Source of the DNA: Hanleya hanleyi
Taxonomy: Eukaryota; Mollusca; Polyplacophora; Lepidopleurida; Hanleyidae
Direction of reading: 5' to 3'
Length of the DNA stretch: 64,000 bases
Assembly: GCA_036873755.1 (NCBI GenBank)
Contig: JAVTVY010045404.1
Coordinates: forward strand, 62,001-126,000
Part shown: positions 33,421 to 43,792 of the stretch, one piece after another
Numbering within the stretch: the first letter of the stretch is position 1
Layout of the letters: the number at the start of each line of letters is the position of its first letter
The notes under the pieces: model-generated
The model's database searches: none
The model's input: the letters and a program-made list of their open reading frames with translations, nothing else
What the model was told of the DNA's origin: nothing
Translations under genes and position numbers: made by a program

Positions 33421-33600
33421 TGGAAGCTAATTGACAGAAGCAAAAAAATGTTCAGTCAACCGAGTTGATTTTAAAACTTGGGAAGGCAGAAAGACCCTTC
33501 CGCATCCAACGCCTATGAAGTATAGCAGTTGCCTCCCTCATGTATATCCCCTCGAGACCAACAAGGCTAAAAAATATTGCTGCCATTTCGGCGGGGGACT

Positions 33601-34588
33601 TAGCATCCTCTGGCTGCTTGTTTTTTATTCTTAAAAGAAAAACAATTATATTTTCTTGAGGTTTACATATTGTAATATCAGCCTTGAAGTAATTTCGTTT
33701 GCAAACTGCACAAAGATGGATTCATGATTAATCAAAACTTGCCTTGTGGCTCATGCATGTATTTTTTGCAGCAATTATACAGTTATCCATTTTGGCAATA
33801 TATATTACATTTCAAACCAAAATTATATGCGTGATAGATATATTTTAGATAGAGCGTGTGTCCAAATGAGATCTGTACCTTAGCGATTGAAAAATTTGTT
33901 ACCGAATTGACTAACTTCCGGTTTCATGGTGGTTTCCATCTTGAACTCTGTGATTTGATGCATGACGGGAGGTACGATTTTCTCTGTAAATCTGGAAATC
34001 ATACGCACACGTGATTTCTTTATGAATCAATACGTCCAGTAAACAAAAATAAACAATAACTCCAAATAACGCCTCCAAGTATTCATTGTAAAATCCCTAT
34101 CAGCGATAAAGTTTAGACTCTTACCTTCCCCTTGCTCAAACGGAAATCAGATCTCCGTGCGAGTAAATGGCAAGGTGCGAGTCTACGATAAAGTTTATAC
34201 CTCGCCTGCATTTGTATCGGGCGAACATTTGATTGTTCGAAGCTGATGCTGCTTCTTTCGTGTTCTGCATGTACTCTGCCCTGTCTAGGGTGTTCAGTAC
34301 AATCAATATTGAATTGAATTGAATTTGTACGAGTCAAGAAAGTCTTGTCGTCTGCTAGAATTAGAAAGAATATTCATAACACCAACGTCATACGCTTCGG
34401 ACTGTCAACACACCAGCGGTCATCAAGTGCAACTTTTCCAATATTTCGGTTCAACAAAGGGTTGATTTCAGCAGAGGTTTGTTAAAATTTGCTGCACACA
34501 TAAGTGTTGACATTATTTTACTGTTGTTACTTTCATAACCTAGGTATACGTCACAAAACATTGGCGCAGAAACTTAAAAAACAGGGCT
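33601..34588. other. No gene recognised
   Basis: AT-rich. A TGAATTGAATTGAA microsatellite at ~34308-34322 resembles the LINE tail at 36630-36655. Confidence 0.5.
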
Positions 34589-35104
34589 ATTCCACCAGGC
34601 GCCTACACTCAAAGTTTCTCAAATTTAGCGATACATATCGCATGCTGATAGCAAAATACGAACGTAGCATGCAAGATCTATGGCGCTACGTTTCGTAACG
34701 TGTCTAATTCCGCTTAACCCGGGGTTAGGGACCGTATGAACCCATGTACTTCAAGATCCTCATGGTACTTATATGAACAGACACAATCAAAGCGTGACTG
34801 AGATGCATCATTTTTTAGATGACGACTCTATAACGAATATTATAGATTAAGAATACTGGTCAGCGATACGGATTTGATATTTTTGGAACATCATGATGTC
34901 TAGCCGGCATCATTGAACACTGTTGACCGCTTCTCTCTTGCAGGAAACAAGCCTATGTTTATATATACTATGATTGTCTTTTTGAATTTGGTGCTAATAC
35001 TGGTATATGGAAAATGGAATAGGTCTTTGGATTATGGACGCGGATATTCTCTAATGGAGAATTCATGGATTATGAATGACGGACTAGACGCTTGTAATTG
35101 TTAA
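34589..35104 (+). repeat. Family H, copy 1
   Basis: Inverted copy at 40838-41336, partial copies at 41545-41680, 50405-50750 and 52320-52390. Landmarks are TCTAATTCCGCTTAACCCGG, ACTTCAAGATCCTCA, CAGCGATACGGATT, TCATGATGT and CTGTTGACCGCTTCTCTCTTGCAG. The last is a good match to a 3' splice site. It ends with GACGGACTAGACGCTTGTAA. Confidence 0.85.
34930..35104 (+). other. Short hydrophobic frame conserved between family H copies
   Basis: Following the splice-acceptor-like TTCTCTCTTGCAG at ~34944, the frame reads NKPMFIYTMIVFLNLVLILV then YGKWNRSLDYGRGYSLM, a possible single transmembrane segment with a basic/Tyr-rich flank. The copy at 50439-50633 (minus) keeps the frame with mostly conservative changes (I/M, I/L, V/L). 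The copy at 40838-41050 has frame breaks. Whether it was ever translated is uncertain; the longer frame lacks an upstream ATG in this copy. Confidence 0.3.
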
Positions 35105-35439
35105 CTATTACTAGTTCAACTGCCTTATGCTGCAACACTCATACTGCCTTTAGCTTATAAATATTCAATTTCACTCAAACTGAATATGCATTGCAACTCC
35201 AACCGGGAGTGAAAATTACAGCTAGGGGAATTAACTCTACATAAAACATTGGATTTACTCCCCTTACATAAAATTTTAATTTTATCTTTTTCAATTGCTT
35301 TTTGTAATCCGGTTATTTTCTTCCTCATTCTCAGTTGTCATTGATATTTTTACAATAGATCACAACTATGTAAAGGCACAACCAACCAATGTTTGGGATC
35401 ATTCTTATGCCAGAAAAAGCGTAAAACAATCTGAACTGA
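35105..35439. other. No gene recognised
   Basis: AT-rich spacer between family H copy 1 and the OTU fragment. Confidence 0.45.
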
Positions 35440-35601
35440 ACTGTGTTCAGTGCAACACTTGATATCCCTGGTGATGGAAATTGTTTCTTTCATTGTCTTA
35501 GTTTAGCCATACATGGGAATATATCAAGGCACCGACAATACAGATACCGGTTTCACAGGGCCGTTGGAACGCTTTGGAATGCGATTCTGTCCTGGATTTA
35601 G
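35440..35601 (+). pseudogene. OTU-type cysteine protease fragment
   Basis: The 54-codon frame between a TGA (35437) and a TAG (35599) reads LDIPGDGNCFFHCLSLAIHG and onward with H, R and Y residues. P-x-D-G-N-C-F-F-x-x-L-S is the N-terminal catalytic signature of OTU-domain deubiquitinase-like proteases: Asp and the nucleophile Cys at 35473 and 35482. The catalytic His at the C-terminal end of the ~120-residue domain is not found, so it is truncated. OTU domains occur in cellular deubiquitinases and, in many animals, in transposon polyproteins. The position between inverted family H copies and next to LINE remnants favours a mobile-element origin. Confidence 0.65.
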
Positions 35602-35635
35602 TTGTGTTTTAGGCACGACTTCATGTCAAGTTATC

Positions 35636-35832
35636 TAGTTGAGTGGATTCCACTCAAGTTTGGGTCAATAAACCGCTCAAGTGGTGGACAAAATCACTCA
35701 AGTTTGAGTGAAGTAACATTCACTCAATTACTTGAGTCAAATTTCATTCAACTTGAGTGAAATATTTTACTCAAATGCTTGAGTGGTATGAATCTCCACT
35801 CAAACTTGAGTGAATTTCACTCAAGATGTTTT
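35636..35832. repeat. Cluster of CTCAAGTTTGAGTG palindromes
   Basis: About 190 bp contain over a dozen CTCAAG/CTTGAG or ACTCAA/TTGAGT hexamers in alternating orientation, many paired as CACTCAAGTTTGAGTG or CCACTCAAACTTGAGTG. Spacing is irregular (10-20 bp), so this is not a simple microsatellite. The half-sites CACTCAAG and TCAAGTG resemble NK2-class homeodomain sites. Alternatively it is a decayed short palindromic minisatellite. Confidence 0.7.
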
Positions 35833-36185
35833 AGACAGTATAAACTTCCAATACGCATGTTTCGAGTTATGACGTTACGTTGTCTGAGTGAACTCCATTT
35901 GCGCACTGACAACGTCATTTGGTGAAACCCCATAATATTTGGGGTAGCCAATGTTATTTCTCTCACAATAATACTCCTTTACCAAGGCCATCAAAGCGTA
36001 CTCGATGTTTCACAACTGAAATAGTCCTTGAATTAATCTTTACACCCCGCTATGTTAAAGGATAGGGAATTAGCCCTATCGTTTTGGCAGAGGACATTGT
36101 CGCTGCGCAAAGGGACGTCACTCAGGCGATGTAACTTCATAACTTGAAAGATGTGTATTAATACCGGGCATTGAGTAATAAAATA

Positions 36186-36341
36186 CTTGAAGAAAGACTA
36201 TGTGAACTCTGTGACAACAATCAATGCAGTTGGCGACGAGAACCATATCTTGTATGCCGGCCTTTCTGTGAAAATATGAGGGAGCAATACAGGCATCCCA
36301 GTCAGTACAAACTAGTATATGATATGTACCTAAGTTTGTAA
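36186..36341 (+). pseudogene. LINE ORF2 C-terminal zinc-knuckle remnant
   Basis: A 51-codon end of frame reading RLCELCDNNQ...YLVC...CENMREQY and ending in TAA at 36339. R-L-C-x-x-C-x(n)-C-x(n)-R is the decayed C-terminal knuckle seen in the LINEs at 8922 and 21464. Upstream reverse transcriptase is not recognisable. Confidence 0.5.
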
Positions 36342-36619
36342 AAAAAAAGCTATCTTTATGTGGAATATTGGCCTAGGACATTTAACGAGAGACATTTAAC
36401 CAACATTTTGCCTATTTATAACTATTGATCTAATTATAGCCACAATGCGAATTGATATGTACCATCTGTATCAACGAAGTTTTTCTTATTCATTTTTTTT
36501 CGAATGTAACTGAAGTAGTATTTAGCCAAAGTTCTAGTGAACATTGTCATCCAGTTTACTTCCTTCCTCCACTAATTATAGATTGTGCCGTTACACACAT
36601 ATACATGTACATTGTTTAT

Positions 36620-36720
36620 TTCAATTCAGTCGTTCAATTCAATTCAACTTTATTTTATCATAAAAACAATTTACATGTCCATTAAGGACTGAATACAATA
36701 ACACTCAAACAACTTGTGAG
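36620..36720 (-). mobile_element. Probable LINE/SINE 3' tail, minus strand
   Basis: CAATTCAATTCAACTTTATT (36637-36656) in reverse reads AATAAAGTTGAATTGAATTG, a polyadenylation signal followed by a microsatellite, as at the other LINE ends. The body to its right (36720-36870) is not recognisable. Confidence 0.5.
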
Positions 36721-36875
36721 ATATGAACATGACCAGGCAAAAATCAAGGAGCAGTGATAACAGTAGCTTGTGACTGTGAAGAACTTGATATAGATCAATA
36801 CGAATCCCAGTCCAACATGGCTAGGCCTTACATGTAACCTGTAAATATAGCACAATGTTGAGTGCCTTATCCTGT

Positions 36876-37178
36876 CTATAAGCGCAGCATCACGGAACAA
36901 TAATAAGTTGAGAAAATATATTTGAGAGAGAATATCACACAGGGACAATTAAATTTTTGCATTTTCTCAGTTGGAACACATTGTATATTGATGAAGCGTG
37001 CCACTATTGTAGCAACATCATTAGGGGGATCGAGCATGAGATTGACAAGCTCATCCAACGTGAGCGGCTCACGTTTCTTAAACTTGCGCCGAAAAGCCGT
37101 TGTCAGCGGCTTCTTGATAGCCTTATCTAAACACACCTGTGATTGGTTGTTTCGGCCTCGTAGCGAAAAATTGACCAA
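36876..37178 (-). other. Open frame of unknown nature
   Basis: A 100-codon minus-strand frame that opens with TTG right after an in-frame TAA, not ATG. The first ~75 residues are basic and hydrophilic (KKPLTTAFRRKFKKREPLTL, then DELVNLMLDPPNDVATI) and look protein-like; the remainder looks non-coding. There is a YY1-like GCCGCCATTTT ~125 bp upstream on the same strand (37302-37312), as in some housekeeping promoters. No family recognised, no splice site convincing. Confidence 0.3.
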
Positions 37179-37299
37179 TTAACAGTCCCGTGATATATGA
37201 ATCACTGGCTACATTCTTTTCAGCCTCGATTTAGAGTTTATTACATCGGGAATCACCAAATAATGTCATGTCATGTGACAATTGTGTGGGGAAACTAAA

Positions 37300-37320
37300 A
37301 AAATGGCGGCTGCGGTCGTC
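37300..37320 (-). promoter_or_regulatory. YY1-like motif in a locally CpG-rich patch
   Basis: AAAAATGGCGGCTGCGGTCG, reverse GCCGCCATTTTT, is close to the YY1 consensus. A CACGTG E-box lies at ~37490. Could belong to a promoter for the minus-strand frame below 37178. Confidence 0.3.
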
Positions 37321-37349
37321 GTGTGTTGTGTTCTTGTTTTCTACTGACT

Positions 37350-37625
37350 AGACAACATACAAGTTCAAGAAAGGTTTCCATCATCAGATTTGATTTATAC
37401 GAATCACCAAAGCATCAATGATTGTAATATATAGATAGCCTCATGAAATGCAACAAATGAAAGGGTTTTCCAAGCATGGCGTCACCATCACGTGTGGGCG
37501 ACTTAACTTCGTAAGTTGTGCGTGGGTTTTTTTCTCCCGACTTGAAAAAAACAACAAACAATTCAAGAATGATTTCCAGTTTTTATTTATATGAATCCCC
37601 AAAGCTTAAGGATTGCAACTAGGCT
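37350..37625 (+). repeat. Diverged tandem duplication, ~190 bp step
   Basis: CAAGTTCAAGAAAGGTTTCC...TTTATACGAATCACCAAAGC (37368-37412) repeats as CAATTCAAGAATGATTTCC...TTTATATGAATCCCCAAAGC (37558-37603). Confidence 0.65.
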
Positions 37626-40600
37626 CATGGATTGGGCATATATAGAAAGGTGGTTCAGAAGATAAATGCTATTGCTTGATCGAGGGTTGGACCAGATACC
37701 TTCCATCGCAAGTGAAGTTTTCTTTGCATAATCTAGATTTTCTTGCACTGTACTTCCATTTGTAAATTAGTATTTTCTAATTAATGGCTCACAGGAAAAA
37801 TAGTTTTTAACTGATTGTCATGCCCGACTCACCCGAGTATTATTTTCAGAGACAATTGATTGACTGGTAGCAATAGTGGAGATATAGCTGCTTCCTGAGC
37901 AGCAGATTTCTTTCCCAGAGTTTCAATTCAAAATAATATCTATTTGTTTGAAAAAGCCCCCCAAAAAACACACGAAAAACTGGCCATAATACCAAGCTGA
38001 TCCGTATGTACTATTATACATACACCCGGTACTGGCACTGAATGAAAGTATTAGAACACAAGTGGCAAGGCATCCATCTCAGAATATTTCAGTTCTCAGA
38101 CATGTCAAATAGTTGATTGATTCATTAATTTAACTACATACATGTACATATATTCCTAACACCAGTCCATGTGATGACCTAGTTTTAGCTTGACCTCTTC
38201 ATTCTTCAGAAACTAGACCCAGCATAGATACATGTACAGCCCCAAGAGTTATGGTAGGGCAGCTCTTTACACATGTACATGTTGCCTCCTGAAGTGTATT
38301 TCTCTGAACTGAGGTCAATCTTTGGAAGAGTGACCATAGCAGGCTTCCATACTTTAGTGCGTATTATTCTGATATCTCAAAAGAAAACAATTAATAGAGT
38401 ATTATTTAATACAGATTAAAGATTAAGTACATGTTAAGTGACTATATATAGGCCTACAAAGCCTGTCAATCACTGAAGGATAACTATTTTGGTTTGAGAA
38501 ACAATTTGGAACTATTTTTATAGGTGTACTTCGGACAAGCCTAAAACCAGAAAAATTTTCTACATCCCATAATAGGTGAGACAACTCACCTTTCTAAAAA
38601 TATATAGTTTACCCTCCTACGGTATCCATGGAAAAATGTTAGGGCCATCATACCATATGCTGAAATTAATATTTTTGCATCCAGCCAGTTGTGAATATTT
38701 ATTCCGTAGGCAAACAGTTCATAAATGAACTGGCAGCAGCATCGTTAATATATCAATTTATTATCATATACAACAAAGTATCTAAACTTCAGACTTGGTT
38801 ATGCTGATTGTAAGTTTACTTGACACTCCATGTTAAGTTGTAATACTGCGATAATTGTATATTTGTTTAAAAGCTGTTTCGAACAGTTATCCATGTATTT
38901 TTCCCCATATATCACAGAGAGTGGTTTGGGTGTAAATGAATGAATTGAATAGAAATTGTATTGTGCAATAAATTAAATTATTATTATTATTCCCATCCAA
39001 ATCTCTATTTTCTATCTGTGTTCGCTTCTAGGCTTTGCCTATTTCATATTATATTCACAATATATTACGATATTTAATTATTTGATGAACCAATACAGGC
39101 TTTTGGTATTAGGTGTCCTATTTTATTGATGTATTTGTTCATCATATTTTCAACCAACAGATCTGTAAGTGACGAGGCTAATATTTCAATACTAATCTCC
39201 ACGAACTATATTATTTGACAGGTTTAGGATGTAAAAATTGCTTCTACCTGATTACCGTCATGGGTTATGATTGTCATATGTTTTTTCTGACTGTCGGTCT
39301 GTCTGTGTGTCTGTCCGCCTGTCTGTTCTTGCCCATATGTCGGAAAGAACTGGACGGATTTACCTCATATTTGGCAACACATTTCATGCCCAGAAAAGGA
39401 TTTTAAATCCGATGCAAAAGTAAATGATAATTGTTACTGAGCCTACATTTTAATGAACTATTTGGCGAACATCTTGGATTACCCAGAACCATTCATCTTG
39501 TCCAAAGGTTCTGAACTCGAAACTTTGCATACAGCATTGACGAATCGGATTCTCGCAAACTTCTTAACGGGAAATCTGTTTAGATTTATACTGATTCTGA
39601 TTTTGACACATTCGATGTTGTCCAATATGATGTCCAAGTTTGCAAAGATCACTACCACTGATCTGTTGTTCAGTCCCATTCAACGAAATGGACATCCTTC
39701 CATACACACCTCGGAATAGCGCGATCGCGTCATTCATCCTTGACCTGCAGAGTCGATGGTACACAGGCGCGAACCAGTCTATCGTGTGAATGATTCATAT
39801 CACGATCGCACCTTTTCAAGCTTCTGTTGACGGACAAATATCTAATATCTAGCTAAGTTCATAGCTGCTTGGTCCTCACCAATTGATTTTAGAAAACAAT
39901 AAATGCAGTGTATAACCCGGACCTTTTTATGCAACACCAACCAACTTGATCAACATAATTTATTAGAGCCATCATGCTGCAAACTACTTTTGATTTGATA
40001 AATGATCTTCACTATTTTTTTTTTTTCATTTAGCATGACTAGGCCTAACGTAACCGCAGCTCTGTTGCAATGCTATCGTGTATTGGGCAAAACGAACGCT
40101 TCCGTGACTTCTGCGTTGATGAATAAACCTTTTGTACTGTTGGTGATTTATTTTTGCAGATTAAAAACCACTTCGTCTGGAAGTGTTGCAACGAATATAC
40201 CCGCGAATTACTATGTGTTGTACTACCCTTAGATGTTACGAGTTGAATGATATTGGGATCCAAGTTGACGGTATACCTCGAGTGAGGGATTCTGCTTTCT
40301 ATATATGAGTACTTGTTGCTGAGATGCATTTTGATTTGGATAATCAGTGGTTAATCAATATCAGATTTAGCGGCCCATTTCTGATATGCTGATAGGCTCC
40401 TTTGTTGCAAATGCATTATACCTCTCCAAGTTATGTGTTCAAATGTATATGGACAATCGAAACGTGATTGATTACGTTATGCTATAAAAAAACGACCTGC
40501 AATCTGAAAAAAATAAACTATCTGGCCTAGAGGACGGGGCATTATACCAACAAAACCACTCAGCTCCGGAACATAGGAAACAACAGAGCTAAAAATTTCT

Positions 40601-40837
40601 GAATTTACCGCGAATCTTATTGTGGTCATTCAGGAACTATTGCATAATCCCTAGGTCCAAACGATCATGGGAAATTTAAAAATGTCACCAGGAGGTATCC
40701 TCAGAAAGTCAGATTTTCGGTCTTTTGTGTCCATTTTTTTACATTTCTCTGCTTAACATGGCATAACAGTAGTTTGCCTAAACTAATTATTCTCTATCAT
40801 ATTATTTAGTTTCTGGGAGAAAATATAACAAATTACA
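37626..40837. other. ~3.2 kb without a recognised gene
   Basis: Contains a probable LINE tail at ~38945-38990 (GCAATAAATTAAATTATTATTATT-type), a CTGTCTGTCTG patch at ~39292-39332, and overlapping frames at 39453-39764 on both strands without known domains. Confidence 0.5.
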
Positions 40838-41336
40838 AGCGTATGATCCGGCATTCATAATCCAGCCGTCGTTCATTGAAGAATATCCGCGTCCATAATC
40901 CAAAGACCTTTACCATATTCCATATAACAGCATTAGCACCAAATTCGAAAAGACAATCATACTATACATAAACATTAATTTCCTGCAAGAGAAAATCGGT
41001 CAACAGTTTTCAATGATGCCGGAAACACATCATGATGTTCCAAACATCCGTATCGCTGATCAGTATACTTAATCCATATGATATTCGGTGTAAAGTCGTC
41101 ATCTAGGGAGGGATGTATCTCAGTCACGCTTCGATTGTGACTGTTCATATGAGCACAATGAGGATCTTGAAGTACATGAGTTCATACGGTCCCTAAGCCC
41201 GGGTTAAGCGGAATTAGACACAAGTTAGGTAATGTAACGCCATAGATCTTGAACGCTACGCTCGTATTTTACTAACACCATGCGATATGTACCGCCAAAT
41301 TTTAGAAACTTTGAGTGGAGGCGCTTGGTGATTAGA
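40838..41336 (-). repeat. Family H, copy 2 (inverted)
   Basis: Reverse complement of 34589-35104 (CAAGCGTATGATCCGGCATT, AATATCCGCGTCCATAATCC, TCCTGCAAGAG, GTTAAGCGGAATTAGACACA). The hydrophobic frame is interrupted. With copy 1 it forms an inverted pair enclosing 5.7 kb. Confidence 0.85.
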
Positions 41337-41381
41337 CATAGAAATATCGATCAAAAATAGCAGAAAATAGCTTCGGAAAAT

Positions 41382-41400
41382 TGACGTCACAGTGACGTCA
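41382..41400. promoter_or_regulatory. Twin CRE palindromes
   Basis: TGACGTCACAGTGACGTCA: two perfect cAMP-response-element octamers 3 bp apart. The identical 19 bp occur at 61145-61163. Confidence 0.5.
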
Positions 41401-41544
41401 TCATGACTGTCATCTTGCATTGTTCACAGTTTCTCTTAGGGTTTGCAAATAAATAATATGGAAAGTTTCAGCCCTCTATCCAAGGGGTAACGATAATAAA
41501 GAGGGAACCATAGATGTCCACCCCCCGACACACTTCATACCGCT

Positions 41545-41680
41545 CAGGTAGGGTAGGATTAAAGAATACTGGTCATGTAGTGCTAAGGATTCTTGGATAG
41601 AAAATCATAATGTCCTGCTGGCATCATTGGAAACTGCTGACCGCATCTCTCTTACTAGACAAAAAACTTATTAGGGCTTT
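41545..41680 (+). repeat. Family H fragment
   Basis: AAGAATACTGGTCA, TCATAATGTC, GGCATCATTGGAAACTGCTG and ACCGCATCTCTCTTACTAGA parallel 34855-34950. The CAG of the splice-acceptor-like site is lost (TTACTAGA). Confidence 0.65.
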
Positions 41681-41750
41681 ATAATAAATTATTGTGCATA
41701 CGAAAGTTTGACGGTGAATGTCGGATCCGACACTTACACAGTGTTATAGT

Positions 41751-41802
41751 ATGTCAGTATGTCGGCACCTCTTCCCACTTCCGTTATATGTGTTGTGATT
41801 AC
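41751..41802 (-). repeat. F1 terminal fragment
   Basis: GTCAGTATGTCGGCACCTCT and CCGTTATATGTGTTGTGATT, the reverse complement of the first ~50 bp of the F1 unit. Confidence 0.8.
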
Positions 41803-41827
41803 ATGGATTGGATAATTCTTTCTGCAG

Positions 41828-43480
41828 GTGATACCGACACTCGGAAACTGAGATAGATTGTCAGTTCAGTAGTCCGTGAAAAGATTGCAACCCAAGATGT
41901 CACAACAGGGCTGAAAAGGATGACAGAGCTCCTTCGAAAGATCCGGGACAAAGATGCAAATCTGACCAAAGAATACCAGCAGTATCTCTTTGACATTCAT
42001 ATTCTTGAAACAATTACGCCTGGTATAAGACGTTTTGGTGAAAACGAATATGTTTTGTCCAATTGTTTGGAGACTATTTCCGAACTATGTGTTGGACTTA
42101 AGTTAGTTCAACAAAGTGTATTGATACAAAACGGAGTTGATCTGATCTTAGATGCCATAAAATGTATTTGAATTCAGTTCAGTTGTACGAGCAGGCATTT
42201 ATGTCACTGGCAAACATTTGTTATGACTTGCCAGAAGGGCAGATCTATATAGCAAAGAATGGCCTACACTTGATTTTAGAGACCATTAAAATGCATATAT
42301 AGCAGCCCTCGTTATTAACAAAGGCTTTCGATCTTGTTAGAAATGTAAGAGAGATCCAAAATTCCATTGCAGAGATGGACGGAGTGCAGTTGTGTTTGTC
42401 TGCTATGGCGTTACACAGAGGTTGCAATGAAGTTCAGCACATCTGCTGCGCTTTCTTTGAGTTTCTGTGTTATAATAATACCACAGTCCAGCCGGCAGTT
42501 ATAGGTCAAGGTGGCTTGGACCATATCTTCACTGCTCAGAAAGCTTTGCCGGATTCGGTTCAGGTTCAGTCGAGAGCGTTCATGGCCCTGGGGGTTCTTG
42601 CCTATAAATTTCTCGAAGCTGGGCATTGAGGGTGTGAATCTGCCTCTTAGAAGCCAACAAGACCAGATCGACGTATTCTTTTCCGTCTTTAAGGCGTTAT
42701 CAGTCTTTTGCTTTAAAATGCCACAAGCACAGATATTGGTCGCTGGCAAGCGTATCGATGAAATGTGTTCATCATTTAAGAGGACACATGCGGACAATGC
42801 AGTCGTGCAAACGCGTTTTTGTAGGTTACTAAGGGCCCTCTGCTATGAGCAGTGCGATATTCAGCGAAAATTCGCGAAAGCCGATAGAATTGATACTGTC
42901 ATTGCTGCTTTGAATCTAGCAACAGCATATATGGGTGGTCGGACAGATCAGATAGACTTGTTTGTTTCTGGTGTATTATCGGTTCTTTGTCATAATTTAC
43001 CAAATACAAAGCTGCTGATAGCTGATAGGGGTGCGATTGAACTCAGATTATCATTTACGAAGACGAACACTGACAATGCCGCGGGTTCTATGCTTTAATC
43101 AACTTGATATTCAAATAAAGTTAATAAGGGAATCCGATGCAGTTGATATTCTCATTTTGGCGTTAGACAAGCCAACAACGAATTGGATAGCCAGCAGGAT
43201 CAATTAGTTCTTTTCGTATCCTTCTGCGAAGTAATACGGTTTCTATGTTTTATTATGCCTGAAGCGCAGACATCAGTGGTAGACAAAGGTATCGTTGAGC
43301 TTGGATTATCATATACGAGGGTCCACACTGAAGATGCAGGTATACAAACGAGTATTTGCAGCTAGTAACAGCCCTGTGCTATAACCATCCAGACTTGAAT
43401 CTGGTGCATTGAATATCATCCGAAGTTGGTATCACATCGGAATTGTTGATGTTAACGAAGCTGCTTCGAAGCCATTATAT
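41828..43480 (+). pseudogene. Armadillo-repeat protein gene, broken
   Basis: After an acceptor-like TTCTTTCTGCAG (ends 41827) the sequence encodes ARM-type helices in successive frames: VREKIATQDVTTGLKRMTEL and on to a stop near 42171; then LYEQAFMSLANICYDLPEGQ to a TAG at ~42301; then EIQNSIAEMDGVQLCLSAMA to ~42629; then QQDQIDVFFSVFKALSVFCF to 43098; then a last unit near 43183-43365. An early in-frame TAG lies at 41854. At least three frameshifts and three stops break it. ARM signatures are AL..L.N/C.. helices followed by GG/GV.L.L. A pair of ARM repeats recurs as a ~94-residue higher-order unit (QQDQIDVF... to TDQIDLFV..., then SQQDQLVLF). ARM proteins are protein-interaction scaffolds; the exact orthologue is not identified. 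The absence of clear introns over 1.6 kb allows either a long-exon gene or a processed copy. Confidence 0.7.
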
Positions 43481-43506
43481 GCTGTGATTAGAAATTCCAC
43501 GTGTGT

Positions 43507-43792
43507 CACCAATTACCAGTATAAGAGTTGTCAGAGCATTTCCATCATAGCTCTCTAGATTTGTATCTAATACCGCTTATGCCGGTGCTAGGGGCCGTGT
43601 GGTCATATCATTCAAGTTGCCACATGAACAGGTACAATAAAAGCGTACCTGAGATACAACACATATCTCGAATCGTTAGAATCTTGGTATGTGCTTTAGA
43701 ATAGGTTTACCAGAAGACTATTCTGTGAAGTCATATGACGCAGTCAGTATGTCGGCACCTCTTCCCACTTCCCTTATATGTGTTGTAATTAG
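43507..43792 (-). repeat. F1 solo copy
   Basis: CACCAATTACCAGTATAAGA through GGTGCTAGGGGCCGTGTGG to CTTATATGTGTTGTAATT. Nearly half a unit ending at the conserved terminus (43792). Confidence 0.85.

Larger units (their letters stand above)
29775..33600. mobile_element. Satellite-filled element with GTCCCCCGCC ends
   Basis: The left end reads GTCCCCCGCCG (29775-29785) and folds back on CGCGGCCGGGGGAC within 28 bp. The right end reads CGGCGGGGGAC (33589-33599). The 11 bp are inverted with respect to each other, consistent with terminal inverted repeats of a ~3.8 kb element. The interior is almost entirely ~150 bp repeats containing GGTGGCGCCACC, plus a nested block at 30430-30960. No transposase was found. 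No target duplication is obvious (TTTTT outside left, TTAGC outside right). Confidence 0.6.
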
